A stretch of DNA of 64,000 bases, taken from contig CM043963.1 of NCBI GenBank assembly GCA_014529385.2, positions 109,284,912 to 109,348,911 of the forward strand, written 5' to 3'. Position 1 is the first letter of the stretch. The number at the start of each line of letters is the position of its first letter. The translations under genes were made by a program, and so were the position numbers. This document shows positions 43,472 to 53,664 of the stretch, in pieces. The stretch is from Adiantum capillus-veneris. Its lineage: Eukaryota; Streptophyta; Polypodiopsida; Polypodiales; Pteridaceae. The notes below the pieces were generated by a model. That model did no database searches. It saw only the letters and a program-made list of their open reading frames with translations, and was not told the origin of the DNA.

Positions 43472-45335
43472 TGTCACAAACGGGAGCGCACACTAATACT
43501 CAACAAGCTGAAAATAAATGAACTCTCAACTAAAAGAGTCGGGGGAGAAGATCCACATAGTATTTGGGACCAGAAGATGGGCTGCCCCCGCGCCCCCCCC
43601 CCCCCCCCCCCTTAAAGAGAAGCTTTATTAGGGAGAATCTTTCTACAAGCACAAGATGTAACAAACTTGGACACTCCAAGTAAAGATTCTACCGCGACAT
43701 AGTAGAGATTCACTTCAAAACAGTTCACAGTTCACAATTGATTCGACACGGCCCAGCGGAGTTCTGTGCCTAGAGATATTGGCCCCAAAGACTGGTGCCC
43801 CTTTCGGTATTTCTTTTTGTATTAAATCTGTGCTCAAAGCAGAAGGAAGTGGGACGGTCTCGCTCTCAGACTCTAGGTCCAGATGCTGTGCAAAGTGGGA
43901 GCCTTGCCCACTTATTTATATGTTTACAAGGGGTGCTAAAAGCAGAGCCCCAAAAGCTTCAAAATCAAAAGCTTCATTTAAAAATAAAGCAAATAGCCCC
44001 AAAATCAGCATTGCATAGGATTTCTGCCCAGCTTTTGCGTAGAAAAAGCGTCCATACAGTTGCCCGTAATTCACGGAAAATCCGTACGCTCAGCCACGTC
44101 ACCTTGTCAGCGCGTTTTGCGGTGGTATTGCCCGAAGTCCGTACAGTGGCCACGTGACACTGTAGCCAGCCGGGGCGGGGGTGTGTGTGTACTGTGGGGC
44201 AGCCATGTCACCAGTTTGTGACACAAGAACCGGAGAAAACCCCTCCATTCTAATTCTTAGACTCGATGGTTGTTCCTTCCCGTGAGGGAAATTCCCGAGA
44301 GATGAGCTCTCAATTTTGTTCCATCTGTTTCTAGAGTGTGTAGCTCTACAGACTTTTCCGGATTCTGTTCCTGGAATCTCTGAGCATAGGCCGAGGCCTC
44401 GTTGCTCCTCCTTTATGGAGGCCGTGCAAAAACACAAACACGAAACAAGAACGTGAATCACAAATTCGTGATTGATACCTGTCGCACCTTGCACGAAAAA
44501 ACGACCTCCGTGCTCCGTAGTGTCGTGAGATCACTTGAGTCTCCTTCCCTGTAGAGTCTTCCTCCAAGCTAGCGAGGGGGCGTGTGGTGCTTTTATAGCT
44601 CCCTGGCCACGACAGGAATAGCCGGTCTTTTTGCAGCATGAATAGCGAAGCCATGTAGCCCTAGGAATAGCCGGAGGAGAGAGAGAGGCCTTGCGGCAGG
44701 TTTAGAGAGAGGAGAGAGAAAGTGCTGGCTGTTTTTGCAGCCGTAAGAGGATGCGTTGGTTATTTTTTGATGAGTCCTTTAATTTAAGTGGGCTGCCCAC
44801 TTATTAAGTGGGCGGCTGGTCAGGACAGAACTCCATAAAAATTTGATTCGTTGTAATCACGTTCCAGGTGTCCCTGGATGCAGTTCTCTAGCACAGATGC
44901 AACGCAGACACAGGTTCCTCACGGGAGAGCATTTGCTCTTCCCGGAAAACTCTTAAAAATATTCCGCTTTTTAGAAAAAGCTTCTCAAAACCCACCTTTA
45001 TTCTTTGTGTCTTTACGTGTATTCCTTTTTCCAGTTCGGGTTTCCAGCCAGACCAACAGAATATTCCCTTTTCGATGCTCCCGTCACCCATCACGTGACG
45101 CATCAGGAATATTTGTTTTCCGATCTCTCCTACCAAACTAACGGTACAACCCCTTCCCGATGCTTAATGTCACCCATCATATGGCACATCAGAGTTGTCC
45201 GTTCTTGATGGATTTTAATAATTCCCATAGATCTTCAATTCCTAACCTTACGGTTCAAATGCACACATTTAAATATTCTGATTTCAAGAAAAGAGAAATT
45301 ACTCAGAAAAATAGAAAATAGTCCATTTAGCAACA
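43472..45335 (-). mobile_element. solo LTR (or short LTR-like element) inserted in the C4 chromodomain
   Basis: TGTCACAAAC to TTTAGCAACA with 5-bp duplications GGAGG (43467-43471 and 45336-45340). Without the nested LTR it is about 1.29 kb. No coding domain is seen. On the - strand there is a TATA-like GCTATAAAAGCACC at about 44593-44606, so I orient it -. Its + strand start is shared with 1453-1660. A 19-bp C run is at 43593-43611. A solo LTR is the simplest reading. Confidence 0.85.
43657..44223 (-). mobile_element. solo chromovirus LTR nested inside another solo LTR
   Basis: 567 bp, TGTCACAAACTGGTGACATGG to AAGTTTGTTACA on the - strand, with 5-bp duplications CAAGA (43652-43656 and 44224-44228). 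It carries the family's GGGGCACC and GGCCAATATCTCTAGGCAC blocks. A solo LTR with matching duplications results from LTR-LTR recombination after insertion. Confidence 0.92.
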
Positions 45336-45340
45336 GGAGG

Positions 45341-46008
45341 AGGACCTAGCAGATACTCCTCAGATTTTGGAACTTTACCTTTAGGCTTTTGGTCTAGCTT
45401 CGATTATTCCAAGAGTTATTGATGATCAGCTGGTTGAATCTGGTGTGGTGCGGATTGCACAAGATGGGAGTTACTCCGCTCGTTTGTCACAGAATACCCA
45501 AATGGATTAAAGTCACTAAATTATTTTCAGAGATCAGGGGTACTGATGGGCTGATAGTATTCTAATGTATGACTTTAAGAAATGAAGTACTTCGTATGGC
45601 GTAATGGGAATTCCTTAAATGATTTTGATGTATGTGCTCTTCATGTGTGTGATGCTTGAGTGCATGATTGAAAGACGAAATGACTGCAGCAATTTGGTCT
45701 TGATTCACCTGAGGGGTGATGTGGATATGATAGTAACAAGATTTAGTCCCGCGACATCCGCTAGAGATTGGTGAGATTTGGATGTGATTGCTAAATACGT
45801 TACGATGACCATGATTCTCATCAAAGATCTCGACGAGGATAGTGATGTGAATGTCATGTGACTGTTCAGTGATTGTCGTCTTCGAGTAAGTACTGGATAT
45901 GTGTTGTCTAGTGCATCGGTACTTAGAGTCAGTGTGAATTGGTTGGCGACTTATGTTGGTTTTGCAGGCATAATCGAGGGAGATTACATTTCTTTCAAGA
46001 GGAGGGTA
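45341..46008 (+). pseudogene. C4 chromodomain end, 3' UTR and polypurine tract
   Basis: EDLADTPQILELYL then TAG completes the chromodomain; a non-coding 3' UTR follows as in C2. The polypurine tract AAGAGGAGGGTA is at 45997-46008. Confidence 0.85.
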
Positions 46009-46420
46009 TGTCACAAAGTGATGATGTGGCACGACCTAAAGGACAAACTCCGCATAGAAAGAGGTCAAAGCCCCGCTGAAAGATGTAGAAGAAGTCGTGA
46101 CAACTTGCAGAGCCAACCCGAGAGGCCAATATGAAAGGACACCCAATTTCATAAGTTGTATCAACTTTTTGGGGTACTATCCGATGGGGCCCAAAAGACA
46201 CAAAGGCTACAAAGACTGGCGTAAAAGATTGATGACGTGGTAGTTGGACGGACCTCCGTGTTTTGCGTTGCTGATGTGGGTGTTGAACTGGCTGCCATAT
46301 AGAAATTTCGCGATCTCTGTTGTGGTTGAAACTCTGGTAATAGACCTAGATAGTAATTGTGACAGCTAGACCCTCACCGAAGTTAGCTTGTGCACTTTTT
46401 GGGTGTATGAGGGGAACGGC
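46009..46420 (+). repeat. 3' LTR start of C4, 3' end not found
   Basis: TGTCACAAAGTGATGATGTGG directly follows the polypurine tract. The R/U5 blocks (GGGGCGCC, GTTACA end) are missing, so the LTR is truncated or strongly rearranged. Confidence 0.7.
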
Positions 46421-46425
46421 CGGGA

Positions 46426-47000
46426 GTGCCCAACCATTCAGAGGCTTATAAGCAAGGACTTGGAATGAATGCCGGGTCATTCACTTACCCTACGGACAGG
46501 ATAGTATCCACCTCAAGAGGGCAAGAGTCTTCTAGCGAAGTGAATGAATTAGGGGAACCGGATGAGAGCTCATTGCACGATTCCGGAACAGTAAGAGAAT
46601 CAGATGGTAGTGCATCTGAGGGTTCTGAGGAACTAGGGGAACCAGATGCAATTGCATCAGAGGAAGAAGAAAGGGGATCAATTGATAGTGCGTCTTAGGG
46701 TTCCGATGATTGAGATTGACGTGCCAATGGACAGGTGAGGCTAGTGAGGTTACCCATAGGTCCGAGGGCATAGGAAAGAAAGTAGAGGGAATTAGCTGGT
46801 AGATCAGAGAATTCCCCAGATTCAGATTGAGGTGCCAAGGATAGGGAGGCCAGAAGGGCTACCAATAGGTCAAAGGGCACAAGAAAAGAACAGAAAGGTA
46901 AGCTAGGTCAAGGGTACTTTTTGGCCCTCGATGCAAAGTGGATGGAGGAAGAGAACCTCGCAAATTCTCTTCTGAGAGAGCTGTACCTTGAAGCTTTTGG
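46426..47000 (+). pseudogene. chromovirus deletion derivative: gag fragment joined to chromodomain tail
   Basis: 46426-46698 encodes AGSFTYPTDRIVSTSRGQES, paralogous to the C3 segment HSGSLTYPTDEIM upstream of the zinc knuckle, then an acidic stretch with ELGEPD twice. By 46930 the sequence reads ALDAKWMEEENLANSLL and ELYLEAFG, the chromodomain end. All of protease, RT and integrase is missing between. Confidence 0.72.
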
Positions 47001-47039
47001 TGCATTAGCAGTGTCTATGCCAAACATTACCGATGAATA

Positions 47040-48115
47040 AGCAGATTGAATCTACTACGCCATCATGATCATATGCTCTCCCAGACCTCTTTCTATCAAT
47101 GGCCTTCTTCACCATCTCAATGGTGAAAAAGCACATGTCTGTGGGCATGGCTCGAGGGGGTAGGGAAGAGGCTGCTGTTCAAAAACTGTGTACAAAGATG
47201 ATGCATATTGGCCCCAAGCCTCTGTAGAATTAATGGCAGGAGGGGAGGAGTGCTCATGAAAGAGTCGCCATGCCTCACCTGAGTCTTGACTCAAGAATAG
47301 CTCATATAGATCCTGCTCTAGTCGAGTCAAAAAAGCCCTCTTCTTCCGCGAACTAGGCGTCAGAAGGTAATCGTTGATTGTATGTGAGTGATGTCTCCCA
47401 AAAGCACCTCCCCCTGAAGCTTGGCTCTAGTCTCGCAGCACTCTTCATCATATCAGCTGTTCTGGGGCATGCTCCCAAAACGTTGTCTTTGTTCTGGCTG
47501 GGTGTGCGGGTATGCCTCTGCTGTTGCATCATGCAATGTCTATGTCAGTATAGTAGTAAGCTCCTCCAAAGGTTTCCCTGACTCCTCGATGCACAAGCGT
47601 CTGTAGATCCCATCTATGTGGACAGAGTCCGTCTCCGTGTAAAGGTGTAGCGAGTAGGGGCTACTATCAGTGGTATGTGTGCTACACTAAACTGGAAAGA
47701 GATGGTCATCGACAGAAGGGCATGATCTACTACCACACCAACATGTCTGGGTCCAACTGTGAGGTCCTGGATACTAGTGATAAAGCTCGGCTCTGCCATG
47801 ATATAGTCCAATGTGCTGGCTCCATGTCTGTGTGGAAAGCATGTAAAACCTCCCGTAGCGGGAAATCTCTGTAGCCCATTCAAAATGGCCAATCTATGGG
47901 CAGTCCCCATGTCTATCAAGTGTCATCCATACTCAGATATGCTCCACATCTTGTGATAATCTAGATAGGCCCATCTCTCTGAAGTATCATAAAATACTAT
48001 CTGGTGATGGGCAGTCTGATAATGTCATCATCCAAAATAGAAAAGGGGGAGTGTCCTCTAGGTGGTGCATATACTGACGTACCTGGAGCAAGGTAGAGGT
48101 ATTTTCTTGCCTCTG
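47040..48115 (-). pseudogene. LINE A-family endonuclease and linker, inverted
   Basis: - strand 47919-47614 reads LAILNGLQRFPATGG, GASTLDYIMAEPSF and VGVVVDHALLSM, the C-terminal motifs of an APE-type endonuclease (the DH pair is intact). Further along the - strand come a degenerate linker and EMVKKAIDRKRSGRAYDHDG. In LINE order this immediately precedes the RT found on the + strand from 48566, so the 5' part of LINE B is inverted. Confidence 0.8.
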
Positions 48116-48126
48116 TCTCAATGTAG

Positions 48127-48555
48127 AGTCGACACGGCACGACGGAGTTTCGCGCCCAGCAGCACTGGCCCTAAAGACTGGCGCCCCTTTCGGTATTTGT
48201 TTATTATTGCTCACAACAAAGTACAACTCCCGTGGGTCCTCAGCTCTTAGACTCTGCATCCATATGCTCTACAGAGTGAGGCCCCAAGGGTCCTTATAAA
48301 CATTACAAGGGATGCCCAATAGCAGAGCCCCAAAAGAAATATGTTCAAAAGCACTAAACCCCAAAAGCACCTACTCCCAAAAGCTACCAAAAATTGCGGA
48401 AATCCGTATAGCCTGCCACGTGGCACAGCCAACGCAAAAGCAAAAAATCTGTACAGCCCTGCCACGTCAGCATGTCAACGCGTTTTACGGAAATCAGCTT
48501 CAAGGTTCCAGCTTTCGGCTTTTAGGGGTTTAGGCCCACGGCCTGTGCTCCATAA
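48127..48555 (-). repeat. chromovirus LTR fragment at the LINE B inversion joint
   Basis: The sequence matches the family LTR on the - strand (GGCGCC, GGGCATCCCTTGTAATG, GCGGAAATCCGTA blocks) but lacks both termini and has no duplications. Confidence 0.8.
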
Positions 48556-48565
48556 GTTCTTCAAG

Positions 48566-49140
48566 TTGGTTCTACTCTTGACCACATTCTGACACTTACA
48601 GCCATTATTGAGGAGGGCAGATCACATGAGAGATGGGTCTATTGTAGCTTTGTGGACTTCCGCAAAGCATTTGACACAGTGCCCAGAACTAGATTGATGC
48701 GCAGACTAAAGGAGATGGGAGTACCCACATAGCTGATTTGGGGGATCATGGCATTATACAGGTCATTAGTGGGGCATGTACGCTCTCTAGAGGGGTTATC
48801 TACATCACTTCACTCCACTATCGGGGTGAAGCAGGGTTTCCCTCTCTCTCCTACTCTATTTGGTATGTATGTGGATGAGTTTTCTATATTGAGAGAGAGG
48901 GTAATAGAGGTGCACAACTGGCAGGGACATGGATTCCACTATTGTTATATGCTGTTGATATTGTGTTGATCTCCAACTCTTTGGAGGGGATGTAACGTCA
49001 CTTGGATGCTTTGCATAGTTTTGCCCACGAGAGTGGTTTGTTTGTCAACCTTGGTAAAACCAAGGTTATGGTGTTTAACACCACCCCACAGTGGACCAGG
49101 AGATCAGCACCTACATTCACATATGGCCATGAGATAGTGG
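48566..49140 (+). pseudogene. LINE B reverse transcriptase
   Basis: Frame readable from STLDHILTLTAIIEEGRSH through FVDFRKAFDTVPR, one TAG, HSTIGVKQGFPLSPTLFGMY, then YAVDIV where YADDIV is expected (a catalytic Asp replaced by Val), and SGLFVNLGKTKVMVFNTTP. It belongs to the same family as LINE A and supplies the RT half missing there. Confidence 0.85.
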
Positions 49141-49141
49141 A

Positions 49142-49400
49142 GTATTATCACAAACTAGCTAGGTGCAAGTGAAGGGCCATATGAGTCTCATGCCAATTAA
49201 TTATAAATTGGTTACTAAGGTGTTGGCTAGTAGAACTAAGGGCTTCTTACATGATAGATTATACCTGGCTCAGATGGCTTCATTCCTCACAAGTAGATGA
49301 TCAATATTGTGGCCACTATGCTAAGCAAGTTGTGCTAATGCTTCAAGTTGATATTGAGAACGGCTAGCGACATTGTTAATATTCAAGTGGACCATGCTAG
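49142..49400 (+). pseudogene. fragment of a different LINE RT within LINE B
   Basis: It encodes SLMPINYKLVTKVLASRTKG and FLHDRLYLAQMASFLTSR, the early RT region of L1-type LINEs, related to but diverged from copies C and D. It replaces the ~0.8 kb of LINE A-type sequence expected here. Confidence 0.65.
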
Positions 49401-49402
49401 TC

Positions 49403-49870
49403 CTAACAATATGGGAGATGACATCATGGTTTCAGGTACATGGGTTCAACATGTTGGGATTGCCCCCCTTCCAGTACTCATTGGGTGCACCCTCTCCGAC
49501 TCTTACACAGCCTGAGATCACCAGGCTCATTCACCAGGACATGACTCAGCTAGTTACCAAGACTTGGATACAGCCGGCACAGGAGCTGGGCACGAAGATG
49601 GATTTCTATAGAGAGCATCTTCTCCAGCTTACTGAGGATGGTTTTGTGACGAGGCCTAGATACATGGATACCCACTTGTTTCATGGGATACAATGTGCTA
49701 GTGGCCAGATACGCACATCTTCACACCAGCTTTGGATCGAGACTGGTAGATACAGCAGAGTACCAGTAGAAGCTAGGACATGTCCCCTATGTCACATGGA
49801 GCCTGAGACAGAGTTGCACTACACATGCCATTGCCCAGTTTACTATGAGATACGAGGCCGCTTTCACTGC
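49403..49870 (+). pseudogene. LINE B C-terminal region, left of the insertion
   Basis: EMTSWFQVHGFNMLGLPPFQ to CPLCHMEPETELHYTCHC and RGRFHC, where the gag-protease element interrupts it. The last five bases, ACTGC, are the target-site duplication. Confidence 0.87.
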
Positions 49871-50423
49871 CGTAGTGCAGATAGTGTGTCGTGCTCTCTA
49901 CAGTGGGTGCTCCTCAGTGCAATGTGCGTGACAATCTGACTCAAAACAATGACAATCTCACTCAAAACAGACTGAAAGAAGAAACACTAGACAACAATTG
50001 AGCTCACAACGACACAACAGCAGCAGACCACAACAAATGACTCGACTATCTCAAAGAACTGATACAGACTCTTGCGTGGCAGCACACTCAGCTCCAGTCC
50101 AGGACTCTCGGGTACAATGGGGTGTCGAGGCTCAAATGTGTAGGGATAGTGAAGACATGTTGTGTGTCTAGACTCTATCCTCCCGACGACGACGCTGGAC
50201 CATATATCCAGAAGATGATCCACCAACGGACCATAAATGTCAGCCACCTAAGCCAATCTCCAAAATGAGTGGTGGTGGTGACCTGGCCACGATGTCCACT
50301 AGACCACTGTCTGTAACTTGCCACGTGTCACTGCCCAGCCTAGAGAGTCTGTCCAGTGTGAACCAGACTAGACCAACTGTACTAACTGAGTGTCCTGTGA
50401 AAGTGACACTGTAGCCTACTACA
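49871..50423 (-). repeat. 3' LTR of gag-protease element, copy 2
   Basis: On the - strand it begins TGTAGTAGGC and ends at 49871, where the expected final A has become G (CGTAGT on the + strand). It contains the CCACGTGTCAC and GTCCTGTGAAAGTGACAC blocks of the family. Confidence 0.87.
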
Positions 50424-50689
50424 GGTTGCCCGCCACAAGACCGCTCACCGTCTCGATGAGAGGAAATAGTCTCGGTGAGAGGAAGGACTGAAAAACTAGG
50501 AAATAAAACCATTAGGTACCGCATAGTACATCTTTCTTGAAGCAGGTGCTAGGCCCAACCATGCAAGGAATGATTGCAGTTGGCAAGAGAATTCAACACT
50601 TGGAGGAGGAGGTTTCTGTGCTCGAACACAGGATGGCGGATTCTTATGCAAAGATGATGACAGTTCAAGGCTGAATTGGGAGGGAAAGA
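50424..50689 (+). other. short coding-like stretch of unknown origin
   Basis: From ATG 50560 the + strand, antisense to the element, reads MQGMIAVGKRIQHLEEEVSV and LEHRMADSYAKMMTVQG to a TGA: 38 codons with coiled-coil heptads, open upstream too. It has no place in a retrotransposon and may be captured host sequence. I do not recognise the protein. Confidence 0.45.
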
Positions 50690-51515
50690 GGGGGACGAAT
50701 TGGGAGGGGGACTGAATTGGGAAGGGACTAATTGGGCAGAGGCCCAATTGGGTTTGGGAGTTTGAATTTGGGAGAGGGTTGAATTGGGAAGGGACTAATT
50801 GGGCAAAGGGCCAATTGGGGTTGGGAGGGGCAAATTTGGGAGAGGGCTGAATTGGGAAGGGACTAATTGGGCATAGGGCCAATTGGGGTTGGGAGGCGCG
50901 AATTTGGGAGAGGGCTGAATTTCGAGGGAAAGAGGGGAACGAATTGGGAGGGTAGGTCGGATTTGGGAGGGGCGAATTTGGGAGAGGGCTGAATTGGGAA
51001 GGGACTAATTGGGCAGAGGGCGAATTTGGGGTTGGGAGGGGCAAATTTGGGAGAGGGCTGAATTGGGAAGGGACTAATTGGGCAGAGGGCCAATTGGGGT
51101 TGGGAGGGGTGAATTTGGGAGAGGGCTGAATTGGGAGGGAAAGAGGGGAACTAATTGGGAGGGTGGGTCGAATTTGAGAGGGGGGGCTGGATTGGGAGGG
51201 AAAGAGGGGAACGAATTGGGAAGGGACTAATTGGGCCGAGGGCCAATTGGGGTTGGGAGGGGCGAATTTGGGAGAGGGCTGAATTGGTGAAAAGGCCGAA
51301 TAGGAAGAGGGAGTAGGTGGACGAATTGGGAGGGGGGCAAGTTGGGGAGGGGGAAAGGGGGACGAATTGGGGAGGGAGAGGGGGACTAGTTTAAAAGGGG
51401 AAGGGGCGAGTTTGGGAGGGTTGGGCGAGTTGGGGAGGGCAAGGGGGACGAGTTGGGGAAAGGGAGGGTAGGGTAGGGTTGAGGGGATAGAGGTAGATAG
51501 GGGCGAGGAGGGAGC
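50690..51515 (+). repeat. G-rich minisatellite, ~68-bp unit
   Basis: The repeating core GAATTGGGAAGGGACTAATT plus GGGCAGAGGGCCAATTGGGG recurs at 50724, 50791 and 50859 (offsets 67-68 bp) and further on, degrading into GGGGAGGGGGAAA units. Long Pro-rich frames on the - strand are translation artefacts of the repeat. Confidence 0.9.
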
Positions 51516-51521
51516 AAACAA

Positions 51522-53325
51522 CTATAATGAGTAGCGAATCACAGATGATAGCTTTGTTCTGGTTGGAGAAGCAGACACCAATGGGGCTGATGTTTGAGGG
51601 GGGGTGAACTCCTGTAGAGGAGATTCCTTCCCGTTTCTATGATTCTTCATAGGCTCATCAAATTCAAAGACTTTCACCAAGGGCGTATTAGGAGCAGCAT
51701 CTATGACCTTCAATCTTTGAGCTGTCTCAGGCTCATTAGGTTTAGTTACTGTGGAAACATTGGACGAGAGTGCACCTCTAGGCAAGGAGTGAATAGAGAC
51801 TCCATAACAGGGCATAGATTTGGTAGCCTCCAGCCCCTCTGGCAGATCTTCGTCTGAACCTTAAGGTGTAGTAGGCCGTTTTTGTTCAGGGTTGGTTTCC
51901 ATTGACAAAGAAACTTGCTACACCACGGGATCCAGATTCCATACCTCCGTCTAAGAGAATGGGTTGCATCGGGGAGCCAGAAGTATGTATCCACATGGCA
52001 TCATTTCCCCAATCATGAAGTGTTTTAGTGTGTCGAAGCCATGGTCTTCCAATGAGCAAGGGAAATCCGCCCTCAACTTGGGGAAGACGTACCACAACAA
52101 AATCCAAGTGAAAAGTAAAGTCTTGTACCTGCAGAGGCACATTGTCCACTATGCCCATTGGGTAGACTGTCCTTTGGTCGGCCAATGTAACTGTGAAGGG
52201 AGCAGGGCGAGTAGGCTGTAGACCTAGAGCTAACATAGTGAACTCGGGCATCAGGTTGATGCGAGATCCACCATCCACTATCACTCCTGAGAATTGCTTA
52301 CCCAAAACGGACACTGTCAGGCGAGAGGGCTTCTATAATCAGTGAGTGGCGCAGCGGGATTGGATATCATATAGGATTCTGATGGTTGCACTGGGAGGTG
52401 TCCGCCACTAGGACCTGCTCAAGGGTAAAGTGACTGAATAACAGCAAGGGTGTCACTTCTAAAACTCGCATCTAGTCGCAGCATGTCATAAGAGGGACAC
52501 TTGTTGGAAGGTGTTCTTCAAGATTGTCTCTGTTGTAAGCTTCTCTTTTTCTACCTGTTGTTCCTCTGGTACCTTGATCTTCTGTTGATCAGAAACTGCT
52601 TCCAAGAAAGCTTCATCAAGATCGGAGAGCAAAGATTTGGATTCTTGCTTGCCACTGGGTGATGGCTTGTCAGCGGCTGAAGGCAGGGTATTCACTATTG
52701 AGAGAATGTGTGGGGGAGTTGAACGTGTTGGAATACTAAGACCGAGGGCAGCTCTTTGGGCCCGAGTGAGGACACCCGATGGCTCCTCTACCAACTGCAA
52801 CTTATTTTGAGGGGTAACCACGTGGGTAGAAGGGGGCGACTGAGAAACGGTGCTAACTGCTATCAAATTGAGCTTGGGAAAGGCAAACTCATTCTGGCTT
52901 TGACTTGGGTTTGAAGCCGTGGATGCACGAGTTTTAGGGCAATCCTTATTGTAGTGATCCTTCGTTTCGGGGCAATGACGGCAAGGAGGGGACCCTTCGG
53001 GCAGAGGGCATTTGCTTTGGTAATGACCATATTCCCCGTATTTGTAACACAAAATGGGCCGATTCAAAGGGCAAGTCGAAGGGCGAGGTGGTCCTTGCTT
53101 CTGGTGCATGGAGTTGGAGGTGGAGGCATGGATGTTTTGAGGTGATGAGGGAGCATGGGTATGATAAAAGCTCTCAGACGGAAAAGTACTTGGCATACCT
53201 TGCATAGGAGGGGCTGTCAGCAAAGGTGGCATATGGTGTGGATGGCCACGGGGAGAAACCATGTTGGATGCAAGTGCTGGCCCTTGTTGAAGAGTAGGAC
53301 CAAGACTTTGCTGTATTTGTCGCAA
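51522..53325 (-). pseudogene. zinc knuckles and protease, copy 2
   Basis: The 53325-52486 frame has the knuckle CYKYGEYGHYQSKC (second Cys lost) and CRHCPETKDHYNKDC, then the charged AEKEKL-type linker. After a frameshift, 52314-51886 is the protease: VSVLGKQFSGVIVDGGSRIN with the catalytic Asp, LALGLQPTRPAPF, PLLIGRPWLRH. The 51815-51522 part ends the frame near the G-rich repeat. The two CX2CX4HX4C knuckles upstream lie at about 53330-53440. A frameshift near 52490 separates linker and protease. Confidence 0.82.
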
Positions 53326-53664
53326 TCCCTTGAGGTAGTTACAGTCCTTGTCCTCATGTCCACATTTTTCAGAGAAGTGGCAGTAAACCTGAAGGGGGCA
53401 TTCTTGTGGAGGGTGCCCTGGAGAGCGGCATGAGCTACACCAAACCGTAGCCTTAATCTCTTGCTCACACTTGAGCTTCTAGCTCGCGCTTGATCTGTTC
53501 CAATGCCCCGTGATGTGGAGGCTTCTCCTGTCTAAGAGAGAAGGACCTCTCCTCTTGAAGAGCTCGCTGTAACTTTAGGGCTTCCAGTTCCTTGCGTAAA
53601 GAAGTTAATGGATCAGTAGGACTTTTCGAAAACACAAAGGGGGTCTCTATGTGAGGAGAGTTGT

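Larger units (their letters stand above)
40290..46008 (+). mobile_element. chromovirus C4, 5'-truncated, with nested LTR insertions
   Basis: It begins inside gag just before a zinc knuckle and runs through RT, RNase H, integrase and chromodomain to a polypurine tract and LTR start at 46009. Protease and neighbouring sequence (between ~40590 and 40700) are largely deleted. The chromodomain is split by an insertion of 1,864 bp (43472-45335), after which the frame resumes exactly, ending ELYL-stop. It diverges from C2 and C3 more than they do from each other. Confidence 0.87.

Noticed and set aside
50496-51521. 341-codon - strand frame
   Set aside because: It is a translation of the ~68-bp minisatellite in copy 2; no sequence conservation beyond the DNA repeat.
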